Notes under the pieces: model-generated
Database searches by the model: none
Seen by the model: the letters and a program-made list of their open reading frames with translations, nothing else
Told to the model about the DNA's origin: nothing
Assembly (NCBI GenBank): GCA_963803155.1
Contig: CAWDMN010000058.1
Location: 1-61,504, forward strand
Direction of reading: 5' to 3'
From: CAWDMN01 sp963803155
Lineage (GTDB): Bacteria > Acidobacteriota > Terriglobia > Versatilivoradales > Versatilivoraceae
Length of the DNA: 61,504 nt
Shown: positions 1-9,402 of the stretch, in pieces
Numbering within the stretch: the first letter of the stretch is position 1
How the letters are laid out: each line of letters opens with the position of its first letter
Made by a program: the position numbers and the translations under genes

Positions 1-20
1 GGGGATTCATGACATCGCCG

Positions 21-77
21 TATTTTCATCATTTTGTTGTGCCAGCCGCGCTGGCATGCACAGCTCCCTTGAAGATG
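21..77 (+). repeat. Dispersed palindromic repeat A, copy 1
   Basis: The core is a 7-bp stem with a 3-base loop (TGCCAGC-CGC-GCTGGCA). It is preceded by a TTTTCATC-like arm and followed by a GCTCCC-like arm. The same layout recurs at about 33.1, 33.25, 40.5, 46.35, 46.65, 46.85 and 54.4 kb. The rest of the stretch from 1 to 290 shows no gene I can support. Confidence 0.75.
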
Positions 78-290
78 CCTGCTAAAAAAGCAATTTACAT
101 TAAGCTGATTGGAAACGTTGAACCTCAGACCATATTTATCGGATCAAATTCAATCTGAGATTATCAACACTTTGGACGCTGGCTCTCCCCCTAAAACGAA
201 TCATCCAGAACCTGATGGGTTGCGCGCTGCCGCGCCAACCTATACTACAAAAGCAGTTCTTCTGACTCTGGGAAGGGACTCCAATTATTC

Positions 291-677
291 TTACGCTCTT
301 TTGAGCGGACGCCATTGATGTGACTCCATGTCAATCTTGCCACCCTTGAATTTTACCCCTTCCAATTCGAGCAATTGCCGCTGCAAATGAGCCCCCTCGC
401 CACTGGACATTGAATTGATCAGGATCCGCCCCCCTGCCCCAATCACCCGCTGCCAGGGCAATCCAGCGGGGCAACCATGCATGGCCCATCCCACTTGCCG
501 CGCCATATGGGGGGCCCCCAGCAGCGTGGCGATCTGTCCATAGGTTATTACTTTGCCTCTGGGGATTTTGCGGACCACCCGATAGACTCCCTTAAAGAAA
601 GAGTCTGAGGAAAATTTCGGCGGAATCGTCTCCAGAGCTTTCCTGGACCACATTCTTTTCATACCAGGCTTCTTCAC
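291..677 (-). CDS. MGMT-family alkyltransferase-like (ATL) protein
   Basis: The 128-residue protein carries the DNA-binding fold of O6-alkylguanine-DNA alkyltransferases (about residues 28-90), including the segment IPRGKVITYGQIA. Where the alkyl-accepting cysteine of true methyltransferases lies (PCHRV), this protein has P74-W75-Q76-R77-V78. A tryptophan at this position is typical of ATL proteins, which bind O6-alkylguanine and hand the lesion to nucleotide excision repair rather than reversing it. The following histidine is also replaced by glutamine, which is less usual. The gene is the last one downstream of nadK on the minus strand, 89 bases past the nadK stop. The start could also be Met6. 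The family call is firm; the ATL role is inferred from the missing cysteine. Confidence 0.85.
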   Translation of the reverse strand: MKKPGMKRMWSRKALETIPPKFSSDSFFKGVYRVVRKIPRGKVITYGQIATLLGAPHMARQVGWAMHGCPAGLPWQRVIGAGGRILINSMSSGEGAHLQRQLLELEGVKFKGGKIDMESHQWRPLKRA

Positions 678-766
678 CCTCCGCTATTTGAAGATCGTGA
701 ATCAAGAGTTCAACTGTCTTGCCGATGGATCCCAACATCCGAAGACAAAGCCCACCAAGCATTTCT

Positions 767-1651
767 CTACCGTTCTCCCCACTTCAATTTTTGCCGCAGG
801 ATGTCGAAAAAGCTCAGAGTGCTGGAGGGGATCAAATCGAGTAATACCTCAGCTTTGCGAACTTGGACAAGATCTTCCGCTTGCAGTTGGATGCCAACTT
901 GTCCATCCACCGTCAGAAATACGGTTTCGCGGGTGGGCTTGAAGCTCATCTCCACCAGCGCCCGGTCCGGAATCACCAGGGGGCGAATCGTCAGGGTATG
1001 AGAAGCGATGGGAGTGACCAGCATGGCAGCCAGAGAGGGGTGTACAATGGGTCCGCCAGCCGAGAGTGTGTAGGCCGTTGAGCCGGTAGGAGTGCTGATG
1101 ATCAAACCGTCAGCCTTGTAAGTGGCAACATAATGGCTATCGATCTTGACATCGATATCAATGATTCTGGCCAAGGTTCCTTTGGTGAGAACGGCGTCAT
1201 TCAGGGCGCGGTACCCGGCAAAAACCTTTCCCTGTCGAATCACCACAATTTCAATCATCATGCGTGGTTGTGTTGAAATTCTCCCCGACATGAAATCATC
1301 CAAAGTGGAAAAAACCTCATCCAGAGTGATTTCCGCCAGGAAGCCCAGGCTGCCGAAGTTCACGGCGAGAACAGGAGGGCCTTTTTTGTTCAGAAGACGC
1401 GCCACGGAAAGCAGAGTGCCATCTCCCCCCAAGACAATTAAAAGATCACATTTCTCGGGGAGCTCTTCCCGTCGCGGCCCCTCTCCGCAATGATTGACGA
1501 TGGAAGCCGTTTCACAATCCATCCACACCTTTAGTTGCCGCGCCTCCAACCAGCCCATCAATTGATGGATCAGGGGTGAAGCAGCAGTCAGCCGGGGTTT
1601 TGTCACGATGCCAACAGAACGGATTTGAGTGTCCATAGGTGTGCTCATCAT
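767..1651 (-). CDS. nadK: NAD kinase
   Basis: This enzyme phosphorylates NAD to NADP with ATP in the cytoplasm and is the only route to NADP in most bacteria. The 294-residue length is normal for the family. The catalytic GGDGT motif lies at residues 75-79 (Asp77), followed by the NFGSLGFL segment and the glycine-rich TPTGSTAY substrate-binding loop near residue 190. NadK often sits beside tlyA in bacterial genomes; here tlyA lies upstream on the same strand but a GH5 gene on the opposite strand separates them. The start may be Met1, Met2 or Met6. Confidence 0.95.
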   Translation of the reverse strand: MMSTPMDTQIRSVGIVTKPRLTAASPLIHQLMGWLEARQLKVWMDCETASIVNHCGEGPRREELPEKCDLLIVLGGDGTLLSVARLLNKKGPPVLAVNFGSLGFLAEITLDEVFSTLDDFMSGRISTQPRMMIEIVVIRQGKVFAGYRALNDAVLTKGTLARIIDIDVKIDSHYVATYKADGLIISTPTGSTAYTLSAGGPIVHPSLAAMLVTPIASHTLTIRPLVIPDRALVEMSFKPTRETVFLTVDGQVGIQLQAEDLVQVRKAEVLLDLIPSSTLSFFDILRQKLKWGER

Positions 1652-1816
1652 TCAGCGCAGATGTTCAGAAGAATAAAAGAAAACGGGGGCAGAGAAAAGA
1701 GAAAACAGATGCAACTCCTGGAAATTGCGATTAAGATGAATTTCCAACTGAACCGTGCGGTATGTCCATTACTTCCTTGCTTCAAAAAAAATCACCAAGG
1801 GAGGTTGTGAGAAAAA

Positions 1817-2827
1817 ATGAAATCACGATTTCTGAGGATTATTTTCCTGGGGAGTTGTTTGGTTTTCGGCTGGTTGTCTCTTTTGTCCGCCCAAGAGCCC
1901 AAGGTCGCGCCATTGGTCAAAGTCAAGGGCAATCAATTCGTGGACAACCAAGGCAAGCCAATGATCTTTCGCGGGCTGGCTCTTTCCGATCCAGACAAGC
2001 TTTTCCGGGCCGGCCACTGGGATGAAGATTATTTCCGGCGCGCCCATGAATGGGGCGCCAACGTTGTGCGGATCCCGGTCCATCCTGATCGTTGGCGGAT
2101 GCGCGGCGACAGGGGCTACCTGGAACTTTTGGACAAGGGAGTGGATTGGGCCAAGAAATATCAAATGTTCGTTATTCTGGATTGGCACGTTATCGGAAAT
2201 TTGAAAACGGAGTTATTCCAGGACGCCATCTATGACACCACCCAGAAGGAGACTTACAAGTTCTGGCAAGTCATTGCCGCCCACTACCGGAATGAACCTT
2301 GGGTGGCGTTTTATGAAATCTACAATGAGCCAACCACATTCAACGAACAACTCGGCGACTGGAGTTGGGCGGAGTGGAAGTCACAAGCCGAGACTATCAT
2401 CAAGATCATCCTGGCCAACAATCCCATCGCCATCCCTCTGGTGGGAGGGCTGGATTGGGATTATGACTTAACCCCCATCGGCGGCAATCCCATCAACATC
2501 CCAGGCATCGGCTACACGGTTCATCCTTATCCTCAGAAGCGGCCTCAACCTTGGGAGGAGAAATGGGAAAAAGATTTTGGCTATCTCGCCGAAAAATATC
2601 CCATCTTCGCCACTGAATTTGGCTTCGAACGCAAGGGATTTGTGCCCTGCATCGGAACGCCGGAGTATGGCCGACATTTGATCGACTTTTTTTCCAGAAA
2701 GGGGATTTCCTGGACTGCCTGGTGCTTCGATCCCGACTGGTTCCCCACTTTGTTCAGCGATTGGAATTTTGCACCGACCGAACAGGGAGAGTTTTTTAGA
2801 GGCGAAATGCGGAAGTTGAATCAATGA
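1817..2827 (+). CDS. Secreted glycoside hydrolase family 5 (cellulase-like)
   Basis: The 336-residue protein starts with a Sec signal peptide (about residues 1-26, hydrophobic core then LLSAQ). The rest is a (beta/alpha)8 barrel of GH5 type. The acid/base glutamate is E171 in YNEP and the likely nucleophile is E267 in FATEFGF; VRIPVHPDRW near residue 84 and the VHPYP segment near 235 are also typical. It should cut beta-linked glucans or mannans outside the cytoplasm; the exact substrate cannot be read from the sequence. A GGGAGG ribosome site lies about 11 bases before the ATG. It is the only plus-strand gene in this part of the core cluster and sits between tlyA and nadK. Confidence 0.88.
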   Translation: MKSRFLRIIFLGSCLVFGWLSLLSAQEPKVAPLVKVKGNQFVDNQGKPMIFRGLALSDPDKLFRAGHWDEDYFRRAHEWGANVVRIPVHPDRWRMRGDRGYLELLDKGVDWAKKYQMFVILDWHVIGNLKTELFQDAIYDTTQKETYKFWQVIAAHYRNEPWVAFYEIYNEPTTFNEQLGDWSWAEWKSQAETIIKIILANNPIAIPLVGGLDWDYDLTPIGGNPINIPGIGYTVHPYPQKRPQPWEEKWEKDFGYLAEKYPIFATEFGFERKGFVPCIGTPEYGRHLIDFFSRKGISWTAWCFDPDWFPTLFSDWNFAPTEQGEFFRGEMRKLNQ

Positions 2828-3011
2828 ATACCCAAAATCCACGATGCGAGGGGAGGGAGGGGGGAGTTCATTCGCGGGACGCTTGTGTTTCGGAATCGGC
2901 CCTTGGCTCCCTCTCAAAATTGAGGAGCGATGTCCTTGCCTCCTTTGCGGCATCGCCTGCAATGTAGGCAAAGATGGCAACCGACATCGCGGACGCAATC
3001 TCAAAAGTGAA

Positions 3012-3740
3012 TTAGCGAGTCAAAGCCATAAAGAATTCCTTATTCCCCTCCATGCCTGTAATTGGCGAATCGATTCCCCCCATTACGGCAAATCCCAGCA
3101 CCTTCGCTGCTTCCTGAATCTTGAGAACCACCTGTTGATGTTGCAGGGGATCCCGAACTAATCCCCCCTTTCCAACCTCACCTTTTCCCACCTCAAATTG
3201 GGGCTTGATCAGACAGATAACCATTCCTCCCGGCTTCAGCAAATCCGCAAGCACTGGCAGGATCAGCGTCAATGAAATAAAGGAGACATCAATGGTGATG
3301 AGGTCCACCGTCACTCCAATGTCCTCAAATTTCAAATAGCGCGCATTCAATCCTTCAGTGGCCACGACGCGCGGATCGGCGCGGATGCTCCAATCCAATT
3401 GGTTGTGCCCGACATCGATGGCATAGACCCGGCTCGCCCCATGTTGCAGGAGGCAGTCCGTAAACCCCCCAGTAGAGGCGCCAATGTCCAGGCATACCCA
3501 ACCGCTGATTTGAGGGGCAAAAACGGCCAGCGCTTTCTCGAGTTTCAGACCAGCACGGGAAACGTAGGCGGAAGGAGGATTCTTAAGGCGCAACACGGCT
3601 TCAGAATCGACCTTCATGCCGGGTTTGTCGATCCTCTGTTCATTGGCGAGTACTTCGCCTGCCAGAATCAATGCCTGAGCCTGCTGCCGGCTACGCGTCA
3701 ATCCCCGATCCAGCAGCAGTTTATCAATCCGTTCTTTCAT
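3012..3740 (-). CDS. tlyA: TlyA family rRNA 2'-O-methyltransferase (hemolysin A-like)
   Basis: The N-terminal S4 RNA-binding domain (about residues 1-60, ERIDKLLLDRG) is joined to an FtsJ/RrmJ-type methyltransferase domain. The S-adenosylmethionine motif is LDIGASTGGFTD. The catalytic K-D-K-E set can be followed in SRAGLKLEK, TIDVSFISL, LIKPQFE and GNKEFF. Characterised members methylate cytidines in 16S and 23S rRNA. The open frame extends 69 codons further upstream, but that part has low-complexity coding and runs into the end of dxs, so I start at Met 3740, where the S4 domain begins. The gene follows dxs with 79 bases between, as in the common xseA-xseB-dxs-tlyA arrangement. Confidence 0.92.
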   Translation of the reverse strand: MKERIDKLLLDRGLTRSRQQAQALILAGEVLANEQRIDKPGMKVDSEAVLRLKNPPSAYVSRAGLKLEKALAVFAPQISGWVCLDIGASTGGFTDCLLQHGASRVYAIDVGHNQLDWSIRADPRVVATEGLNARYLKFEDIGVTVDLITIDVSFISLTLILPVLADLLKPGGMVICLIKPQFEVGKGEVGKGGLVRDPLQHQQVVLKIQEAAKVLGFAVMGGIDSPITGMEGNKEFFMALTR

Positions 3741-3819
3741 TGAGGGAGATCTCTGCGAGAAAAACCAGCAGGAGCAGAAATTCAACCGGCGGTGAGCAAT
3801 TGCCGGAAAGGAAATAGTT

Positions 3820-5751
3820 CTAAGTGATGACCGAGCTTCGGACGCGAGTACTATAATGACTTTGGATAAAATTCTTGATTTTCCGGTAGATGCCATCGGC
3901 ATCGAGGCCGAATTTTGCATGCAACAAGGCGGGACTACCCTGTTCAATTAATTGATCAGGGACGCCGATCCGCAAAATTTTGCAGCCGGAAATATTGTGA
4001 GTCTCCAACATTTCCATGACGGCGCTGCCAAAACCTCCATCCAACGCCGCTTCCTCGATGGTAATCAGGAAAGGCTTCTCATGAGCCAGACAAGTCAGCA
4101 ATTCCGTATCCAGCGGTTTGATAAAGCGGGCATTGATTACTGAGGCCGTAATACCTTCCGCGGCCAATTTTTCGGCAGCCTTAAGGGCGGAGTGAACCAT
4201 GGTTCCCAAAGCAACAATGGCGCAATCCTGGCCGTCCCGAAGCAATTCAGCCTTGCCGATTTCAAGAGCATGAAATTCCTCGTCCATTTTAATTCCCTGG
4301 CCATTTCCGCGGGGATAACGAATCGACGTGGGATGAGGAGTATTGAGTGCCGTATACAGCATGTGTTGCAATTCATTCTCATCCTTGGGAGCCATGCAAA
4401 CCATATTGGGGATGGCTCTCAGATAGGCGATGTCGTATAGGCCATTATGAGTCGCGCCATCGGCGCCCACGATACCTCCACGATCCAGGGCGAAAACCAC
4501 GGGCAGATCCATCAGACAGACATCGTGAATCACCTGGTCATAGGCCCGCTGCAGGAAGGTGGAATATATCGCCACCACCGGCTTTGCTCCCTGAGTGATC
4601 ATTCCGGCGGCAAATGTGACCGCGTGTTGTTCCGCGATTCCGACATCGAAACAACGGCCGGGAAATTCTTTTTGGAAGGCGATGAGCCCAGTCCCCTCCA
4701 GCATTGCCGCGGTGATTGCCACCAAGTTGGGATAGACTTTTCCCAACTTCACCATGGTTTTTCCGAACACCGAAGTATACGAAGGAGGGCCAGGAGGCAT
4801 GGGATTAATCTCGCCCGTTTCGGGATCGAAAGCACTGGGGCCATGATATTTGATAGGGGCGGATTCGGCCACAGTCCAACCTTTCCCTTTTTTGGTATAC
4901 ACATGCAAGATGGTGGGCGCGTTGCTCTGCTTCACCTTTTGCAGGGTCTCCACCAGGGTTTCGACGTTATGTCCATTGATGGGACCAATATAATCAAATC
5001 CCAATTCGTGAAACAACAATCCGGGCACTAGGAAGGTCTTTAATGCCTCCAGCAAATTGCGTGCCACCTTGGAAAGACGGGGACCAATCCGGGGGACCGA
5101 ATTGATCATGGCATCCACTTCCTTGATGAACTTCTGATAAACCTGACCCGTGACAATCCGGTTCAAATATCCCGCCCAGGCGCCCACGTTGGGAGAAATG
5201 GACATTTCGTTGTCATTCAAAATGATCAGAAGCTTGCGCCGTAGATATCCGGCCTGATTCATTCCCTCCAGGGCTATTCCACCGGTGAGCCCACCATCTC
5301 CAATGATGGCCACCACATTGTAATCCTGGCCCGCCAAATCTCTCGCCACCGCCATTCCCAGGGCCGCGGAGATCGAAGTGGAAGCATGCCCAACATTGAA
5401 AGTATCGTATACACTTTCTTCCCGTTTGGGAAAACCGCTGAGCCCCTCATACTGACGCAAGGTGGAAAACTGATTCTTCCGTCCCGTTAGAATCTTGTGC
5501 CCATAGGCCTGGTGCCCCACATCCCACACCAACAAATCGCGCGGCGTGTTATAGACGTAATGCAGCGCTACGGTTAATTCCGCGACTCCCATGCTGGAAG
5601 CCAGGTGGCCCCCCGTTTTCGAGACCGCCTGGATCATAAAGTGGCGCAATTCTTCCGCAACCTGCGCTAATTGGCTAACCTCAAGCTTTTTCAGATCATC
5701 CGGCGAATTTATCTGGGATAATAATGGATACTCGGACAATTCGGAATTCAT
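3820..5751 (-). CDS. dxs: 1-deoxy-D-xylulose-5-phosphate synthase
   Basis: This thiamine-diphosphate enzyme condenses pyruvate and glyceraldehyde 3-phosphate, the first step of the MEP route to isoprenoids. The length, 643 residues, is normal. The TPP-binding GDGGLTGG segment (near residue 150), the VGHASTSISAALGMA stretch, the YHGPSAFDP stretch and the C-terminal transketolase-like segment ALDRGGIVGADGATHNG are all present. It lies between xseB and tlyA. A farnesyl diphosphate synthase gene (ispA) often sits between xseB and dxs, but here only 114 non-coding bases remain. Confidence 0.97.
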   Translation of the reverse strand: MNSELSEYPLLSQINSPDDLKKLEVSQLAQVAEELRHFMIQAVSKTGGHLASSMGVAELTVALHYVYNTPRDLLVWDVGHQAYGHKILTGRKNQFSTLRQYEGLSGFPKREESVYDTFNVGHASTSISAALGMAVARDLAGQDYNVVAIIGDGGLTGGIALEGMNQAGYLRRKLLIILNDNEMSISPNVGAWAGYLNRIVTGQVYQKFIKEVDAMINSVPRIGPRLSKVARNLLEALKTFLVPGLLFHELGFDYIGPINGHNVETLVETLQKVKQSNAPTILHVYTKKGKGWTVAESAPIKYHGPSAFDPETGEINPMPPGPPSYTSVFGKTMVKLGKVYPNLVAITAAMLEGTGLIAFQKEFPGRCFDVGIAEQHAVTFAAGMITQGAKPVVAIYSTFLQRAYDQVIHDVCLMDLPVVFALDRGGIVGADGATHNGLYDIAYLRAIPNMVCMAPKDENELQHMLYTALNTPHPTSIRYPRGNGQGIKMDEEFHALEIGKAELLRDGQDCAIVALGTMVHSALKAAEKLAAEGITASVINARFIKPLDTELLTCLAHEKPFLITIEEAALDGGFGSAVMEMLETHNISGCKILRIGVPDQLIEQGSPALLHAKFGLDADGIYRKIKNFIQSHYSTRVRSSVIT

Positions 5752-5865
5752 TCCTATAAATCCTTTCCAGCAACATCTTCAATAAGCGACCTATGGCCAG
5801 ATCCAACAAGCACAAAACATTTTATTTTAGCTTGAAATGCCAGCCAGACCAACAAAAACCTTCGA

Positions 5866-6105
5866 TTAGGCTTCATCTGTACCCGCCTGAAAGGGGGCAG
5901 TCTCTACGGATCCGTCGTTTTTTTTCACGAGCATTTCCACCTTACGCTCCGCTTCTTCCAGCTTGGAGTGACAAAAACGAGATAGTTTCATCCCTTCTTC
6001 AAATATCTCCAAGGAGGAAGCCAACGGCAAATTGCCTTCTTCCATGGTCTTGACAATCTCCTCGAGCCTTTGCAGCGCCGATTCAAAATCATGCTGTTTT
6101 TTCAT
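5866..6105 (-). CDS. xseB: Exodeoxyribonuclease VII small subunit
   Basis: The protein has 79 residues, the usual size for XseB. The diagnostic FESALQRLEEIVKTMEEG and the LEEAERKVEML helix are both present. Several copies bind one XseA chain to form exonuclease VII, which degrades single-stranded DNA in the cytoplasm. The gene begins 51 bases after the xseA stop, on the same strand, so the two are probably co-transcribed. Confidence 0.94.
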   Translation of the reverse strand: MKKQHDFESALQRLEEIVKTMEEGNLPLASSLEIFEEGMKLSRFCHSKLEEAERKVEMLVKKNDGSVETAPFQAGTDEA

Positions 6106-6156
6106 GAAGCATCCCCGGTCACTCCCGCCATTGAGTTGCGGAAGAAATGAAAGTTG

Positions 6157-7509
6157 TTATGGTTCCGCCGTATGGATCTTTTCCGCCCGCCCCTCCAATT
6201 TACCCCGTGCCAGGGTGACTTGAAACAGATCGCCCACCGAAAGGTTTCGTGCATCTTTTAAGATCTTTCCATCGGAGTCCCTACAAATGGCATACCCCCG
6301 CTCCAGCGCCGCCTGTGGGCCAAGGATGCTGAGTTGGCCTGAGAGGAGCTCCCAATGCGCCCGGATTTTCCGCAATTTCAGGCGAACAGCCACGTCCAAC
6401 ATCTCCGTGGTGTGACCCAATAACTTTTTTTGAGCTTCGAGCCAACGGACAGGATCAAACCGCACCACCCGTTGTTCGAGGAGCTGGCAGTGCGCACGGG
6501 CTTCTCGCAACCGGCTGGACTGGCTGTTCCGTAAACGAAAAATCAATTCATCCAATCGCTGTTGATGCAACCGTACCCGCCCGTCGAGCGCCCCCAGCAC
6601 TTTCTCGGCGCCCAATCCCAGCACATGGCTTCGCAAGCAGCTCAAGTTATATTTCAAACCGCGGATCAACTGCTTTTCCAAATTTCCCAATCTCTCGACA
6701 AATTCGCTTTTTTGGGTCACCACTAATTCAGCGGCCGCCGAAGGGGTGGGGGCTCTCAGATCCGCCACAAAATCAGCGATAGTAAAATCGGTCTCATGCC
6801 CGACGGCTGAAATCACCGGGATATCGGACTGATAGATGGCGCGCGCAACGATCTCTTCATTAAAGGGCCATAAATCCTCGATGGATCCACCCCCGCGTCC
6901 GATAATGATGACATCTATATCTGGAAGCCCATTCAAGAAGCGGATGCCGGCCGCAATCTCTGCCGCGGCCCCTTCACCCTGCACTTTGGAGGGATAGAGG
7001 AGAATTTGCATATTGTGATGCCGGCGTCCCAAAATGCGCAAGATGTCCTGAATGACCGCCCCCGTGGGCGAAGTTACAATCCCAATTTTCCGCGGGAGCA
7101 GAGGCAAGGGCTTTTTGTGAGCCGGATCAAATAATCCCTCCGCCTCCAGTTTGGCTTTCAACTGTTCAAAGGCCTGCTGAAGTTCTCCTATCCCCTTGGG
7201 TTCCACGAAATCCACATACAGCTGATATTCTCCCCGAGGTTCATAAACTCCCAGGCTCCCGCAAACCACCACCTGCTGGCCATCGCCGATTTTGAAACGA
7301 AGATAGCGCGCTTTGTTGCGGAAGAACGCGCATTTAATTTGGGCGCCCTTGTCTTTGAGCACAAAATAGATGTGCCCCGAACTCGCCTGGATGAAATTGG
7401 AGACCTCGCCTTCAATCCAAACGCTGCTGAATTTTTCCTCCAACAGACACTTCACATCATGGGTTATTTCAGAAACAGTGAAAATCCGGCGGCGGGAAGG
7501 CAAGTTCAT
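6157..7509 (-). CDS. xseA: Exodeoxyribonuclease VII large subunit
   Basis: The 450-residue catalytic subunit of exonuclease VII opens with an OB-fold DNA-binding domain (about residues 8-105, VSEITHDVKCLLEE and VWIEGEVSNF). The catalytic domain contains IGIVTSPTGAVIQDIL, the IIGRGGGSIEDLWPFNEE stretch and the VGHETDFTIADFVADLRAPTPSAAAE region, followed by a long coiled-coil that receives XseB. It is the first gene of the xseA-xseB-dxs-tlyA set. Confidence 0.96.
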   Translation of the reverse strand: MNLPSRRRIFTVSEITHDVKCLLEEKFSSVWIEGEVSNFIQASSGHIYFVLKDKGAQIKCAFFRNKARYLRFKIGDGQQVVVCGSLGVYEPRGEYQLYVDFVEPKGIGELQQAFEQLKAKLEAEGLFDPAHKKPLPLLPRKIGIVTSPTGAVIQDILRILGRRHHNMQILLYPSKVQGEGAAAEIAAGIRFLNGLPDIDVIIIGRGGGSIEDLWPFNEEIVARAIYQSDIPVISAVGHETDFTIADFVADLRAPTPSAAAELVVTQKSEFVERLGNLEKQLIRGLKYNLSCLRSHVLGLGAEKVLGALDGRVRLHQQRLDELIFRLRNSQSSRLREARAHCQLLEQRVVRFDPVRWLEAQKKLLGHTTEMLDVAVRLKLRKIRAHWELLSGQLSILGPQAALERGYAICRDSDGKILKDARNLSVGDLFQVTLARGKLEGRAEKIHTAEP

Positions 7510-7545
7510 GGCGGCTCAGCATGTCTCCAGCTTATGTCAAATTCG

Positions 7546-7770
7546 TTATCGCTTCGAAAATAGCCAGAGGAAAATGGTCAAAAGAAGACTGACTAAAATG
7601 GAAGTCGTCAATGGAAAGTAGAATGAGAAATTTCCCTTTCGAATATAAATATCGCCAGGCAACCGGCCTAACTTGAAATTGGGGAATGCCGGGGCAAAAG
7701 TTATCAGCAGGCCCAATCCCAACAAGATCAGGCCCAGCAAGATTAAAATCTTTCCGAATTGCAAAAACAT
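7546..7770 (-). CDS. DUF2905 family small membrane protein
   Basis: The 74-residue protein has two hydrophobic segments (about residues 7-26 and 50-70). Between them lies the family signature FKLGRLPGDI followed by a short basic stretch and FYFPLTTSI. DUF2905 proteins are widespread two-helix inner membrane proteins of unknown function. The gene lies 36 bases upstream of xseA on the same strand. An overlapping frame (7532-7825) is a shadow. Confidence 0.88.
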   Translation of the reverse strand: MFLQFGKILILLGLILLGLGLLITFAPAFPNFKLGRLPGDIYIRKGNFSFYFPLTTSILVSLLLTIFLWLFSKR

Positions 7771-7847
7771 AATCGCCCAACAAAAAAATCCAATTCGCCA
7801 TGCGGCGCGCGAGATGCCTTAGCACATCGCATCAACGCACCGCCCTT

Positions 7848-8267
7848 CTAAACCACTTCCAGCGCATTAAAAAAAAAGGCAATCTCCGTTTTGGCCGTAT
7901 CCGGGCCGTCCGAACCGTGGATGGCGTTTCGTTCCATGGAGGTGGCGTATAATTTTCGAATCGTCCCGGGATCTGCTTTTTCCGGGTTGGTGGCGCCCAT
8001 TAATTCGCGCAAACGGCTGATGGCGTCTTCTCTTTCCAAGACTATCACCAGCACCGGCCCGGAGCTGATGTAGCTCAGCAAACTCTCGAAAAAAGGCTTT
8101 CCCCGATGCACCGCGTAAAATCCAGCAGCCTGATCTTTGCTCAGCTGCAGCATTTTTGCCGCTCTAATCTTGAATTGATGAGCTTCCAACATCCGGAGAA
8201 TATCTCCAATGTGTCCCTGTTCTACTCCATCCGGCTTGATAATGGTCAATGTTCTTTCCAAATTCAC
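7848..8267 (-). CDS. ndk: Nucleoside diphosphate kinase
   Basis: Ndk moves the terminal phosphate between nucleoside di- and triphosphates through a phosphohistidine. With a GTG start at 8267 the protein has 139 residues, the normal size, and begins VNLERTLTIIKPDG. A strong GGAGG ribosome site lies about 8 bases before this GTG. A longer frame from 8318 adds 17 residues that do not match the family. The active-site histidine is H117 in NAIHGSD, and the R-GATNPEKADPGTIR segment is intact. Confidence 0.95.
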   Translation of the reverse strand: MNLERTLTIIKPDGVEQGHIGDILRMLEAHQFKIRAAKMLQLSKDQAAGFYAVHRGKPFFESLLSYISSGPVLVIVLEREDAISRLRELMGATNPEKADPGTIRKLYATSMERNAIHGSDGPDTAKTEIAFFFNALEVV

Positions 8268-8526
8268 TTCAATCCTCCAGAAATATTGGTTTATCCATAC
8301 AAAGCTCAAAAATGGCAACTACTCTGCGCTCCACGGCCATGGGATCAAATCAGGAAGCACAAAGCCGAAAGGAGCATTAAGCGCAGCAGCCTGGGAATCG
8401 CAAACCTAGGCACGGAAAGCTGAGCCGATCGTTCGTTAACACTTCGCGCTATTGGCATGGCAAAACGCGGTCACAACGCGAAGGGAAAAAGCGCGAGCGT
8501 CAGCGAGTGATATAGATTTCGCCGCT

Positions 8527-9402
8527 TCATCTCTTGCCCAATGCTTGTTGGGCCACCTTCCCAATCTTGGCGGGGCTGTCAGCCACCTGAATTCCCGCTT
8601 CTTTCAAGATGCGGATTTTGTCCGCGGCGGTCCCCTTGCCACCACTGACGATGGCTCCCGCATGTCCCATGCGCCTGCCCGGCGGCGCAGTTTGGCCCGC
8701 TACAAAACCAATGACGGGCTTGGTCATTTTCGATTTAATAAAGCCGGCGGCGGTCTCCTCGTCGGCGCCGCCAATTTCACCAATCATCACCACCGCGTCG
8801 GTCTCAGGATCGGCATTAAACAGCTCCAGGGCATCGATGAAGCGAGTTCCAATAATAGGGTCACCTCCGATGCCAATACAAGTGGATTGCCCAATCCCTA
8901 GCGCCGTCAATTGGGCCACCGCTTCATAGGTCAACGTTCCACTCCGGGAAACTACCCCTACTCGTCCTTCCCGATGAATAAATCCGGGCATGATCCCGAT
9001 TTTGCATTTTCCCGGTGAAATGATCCCCGGGCAATTAGGTCCGATCAGGCGGGATGCCTTATTGGCGAGGTAACGGTTCACCTTGATCATATCGAAGGTA
9101 GGAATCCCTTCGGTGATGCAGACAATCAATTCAATTCCCGCATCGGCGGCTTCCATGATGGCATCCGCGGCAAAAGGAGGAGGAACAAAAATTACAGAGG
9201 CATTGGCAGCGGCTCTCCGGCGGGCCTCACTCACGGTATTGAAAACCGGAATCCCCTCATGGCTCGTTCCCCCCTTGCCAGGAGTCACACCGCCCACCAC
9301 ACGAGTGCCATAGGCGATGGCCTGCAAAGTGTGAAAGGTCCCCTCTTTCCCGGTAATTCCCTGCACGACCAAGCGGGTATTTTCATCAATCAGAATGCTC
9401 AC
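8527..9402 (-). CDS. sucD: Succinyl-CoA ligase, alpha subunit
   Basis: The alpha subunit of the TCA-cycle enzyme that interconverts succinyl-CoA and succinate with nucleotide phosphorylation. The 291 residues contain the CoA-binding Rossmann fold (VQGITGKEGTFHT), the GPNCPGIISPG segment, and the phosphohistidine H247 in RRMGHAGAIVSGG. It follows sucC on the same strand, but 207 bases separate them instead of the usual near overlap. Confidence 0.97.
   Translation of the reverse strand: MSILIDENTRLVVQGITGKEGTFHTLQAIAYGTRVVGGVTPGKGGTSHEGIPVFNTVSEARRRAAANASVIFVPPPFAADAIMEAADAGIELIVCITEGIPTFDMIKVNRYLANKASRLIGPNCPGIISPGKCKIGIMPGFIHREGRVGVVSRSGTLTYEAVAQLTALGIGQSTCIGIGGDPIIGTRFIDALELFNADPETDAVVMIGEIGGADEETAAGFIKSKMTKPVIGFVAGQTAPPGRRMGHAGAIVSGGKGTAADKIRILKEAGIQVADSPAKIGKVAQQALGKR

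Noticed and set aside
109..318. 69-residue plus-strand frame near the left edge
   Set aside because: No family features, no ribosome site, and it runs into the end of the alkyltransferase-like gene on the other strand.
3741..3947. N-terminal extension of TlyA
   Set aside because: The S4 domain begins at the inner Met; the extension overlaps the end of dxs and has no family match.
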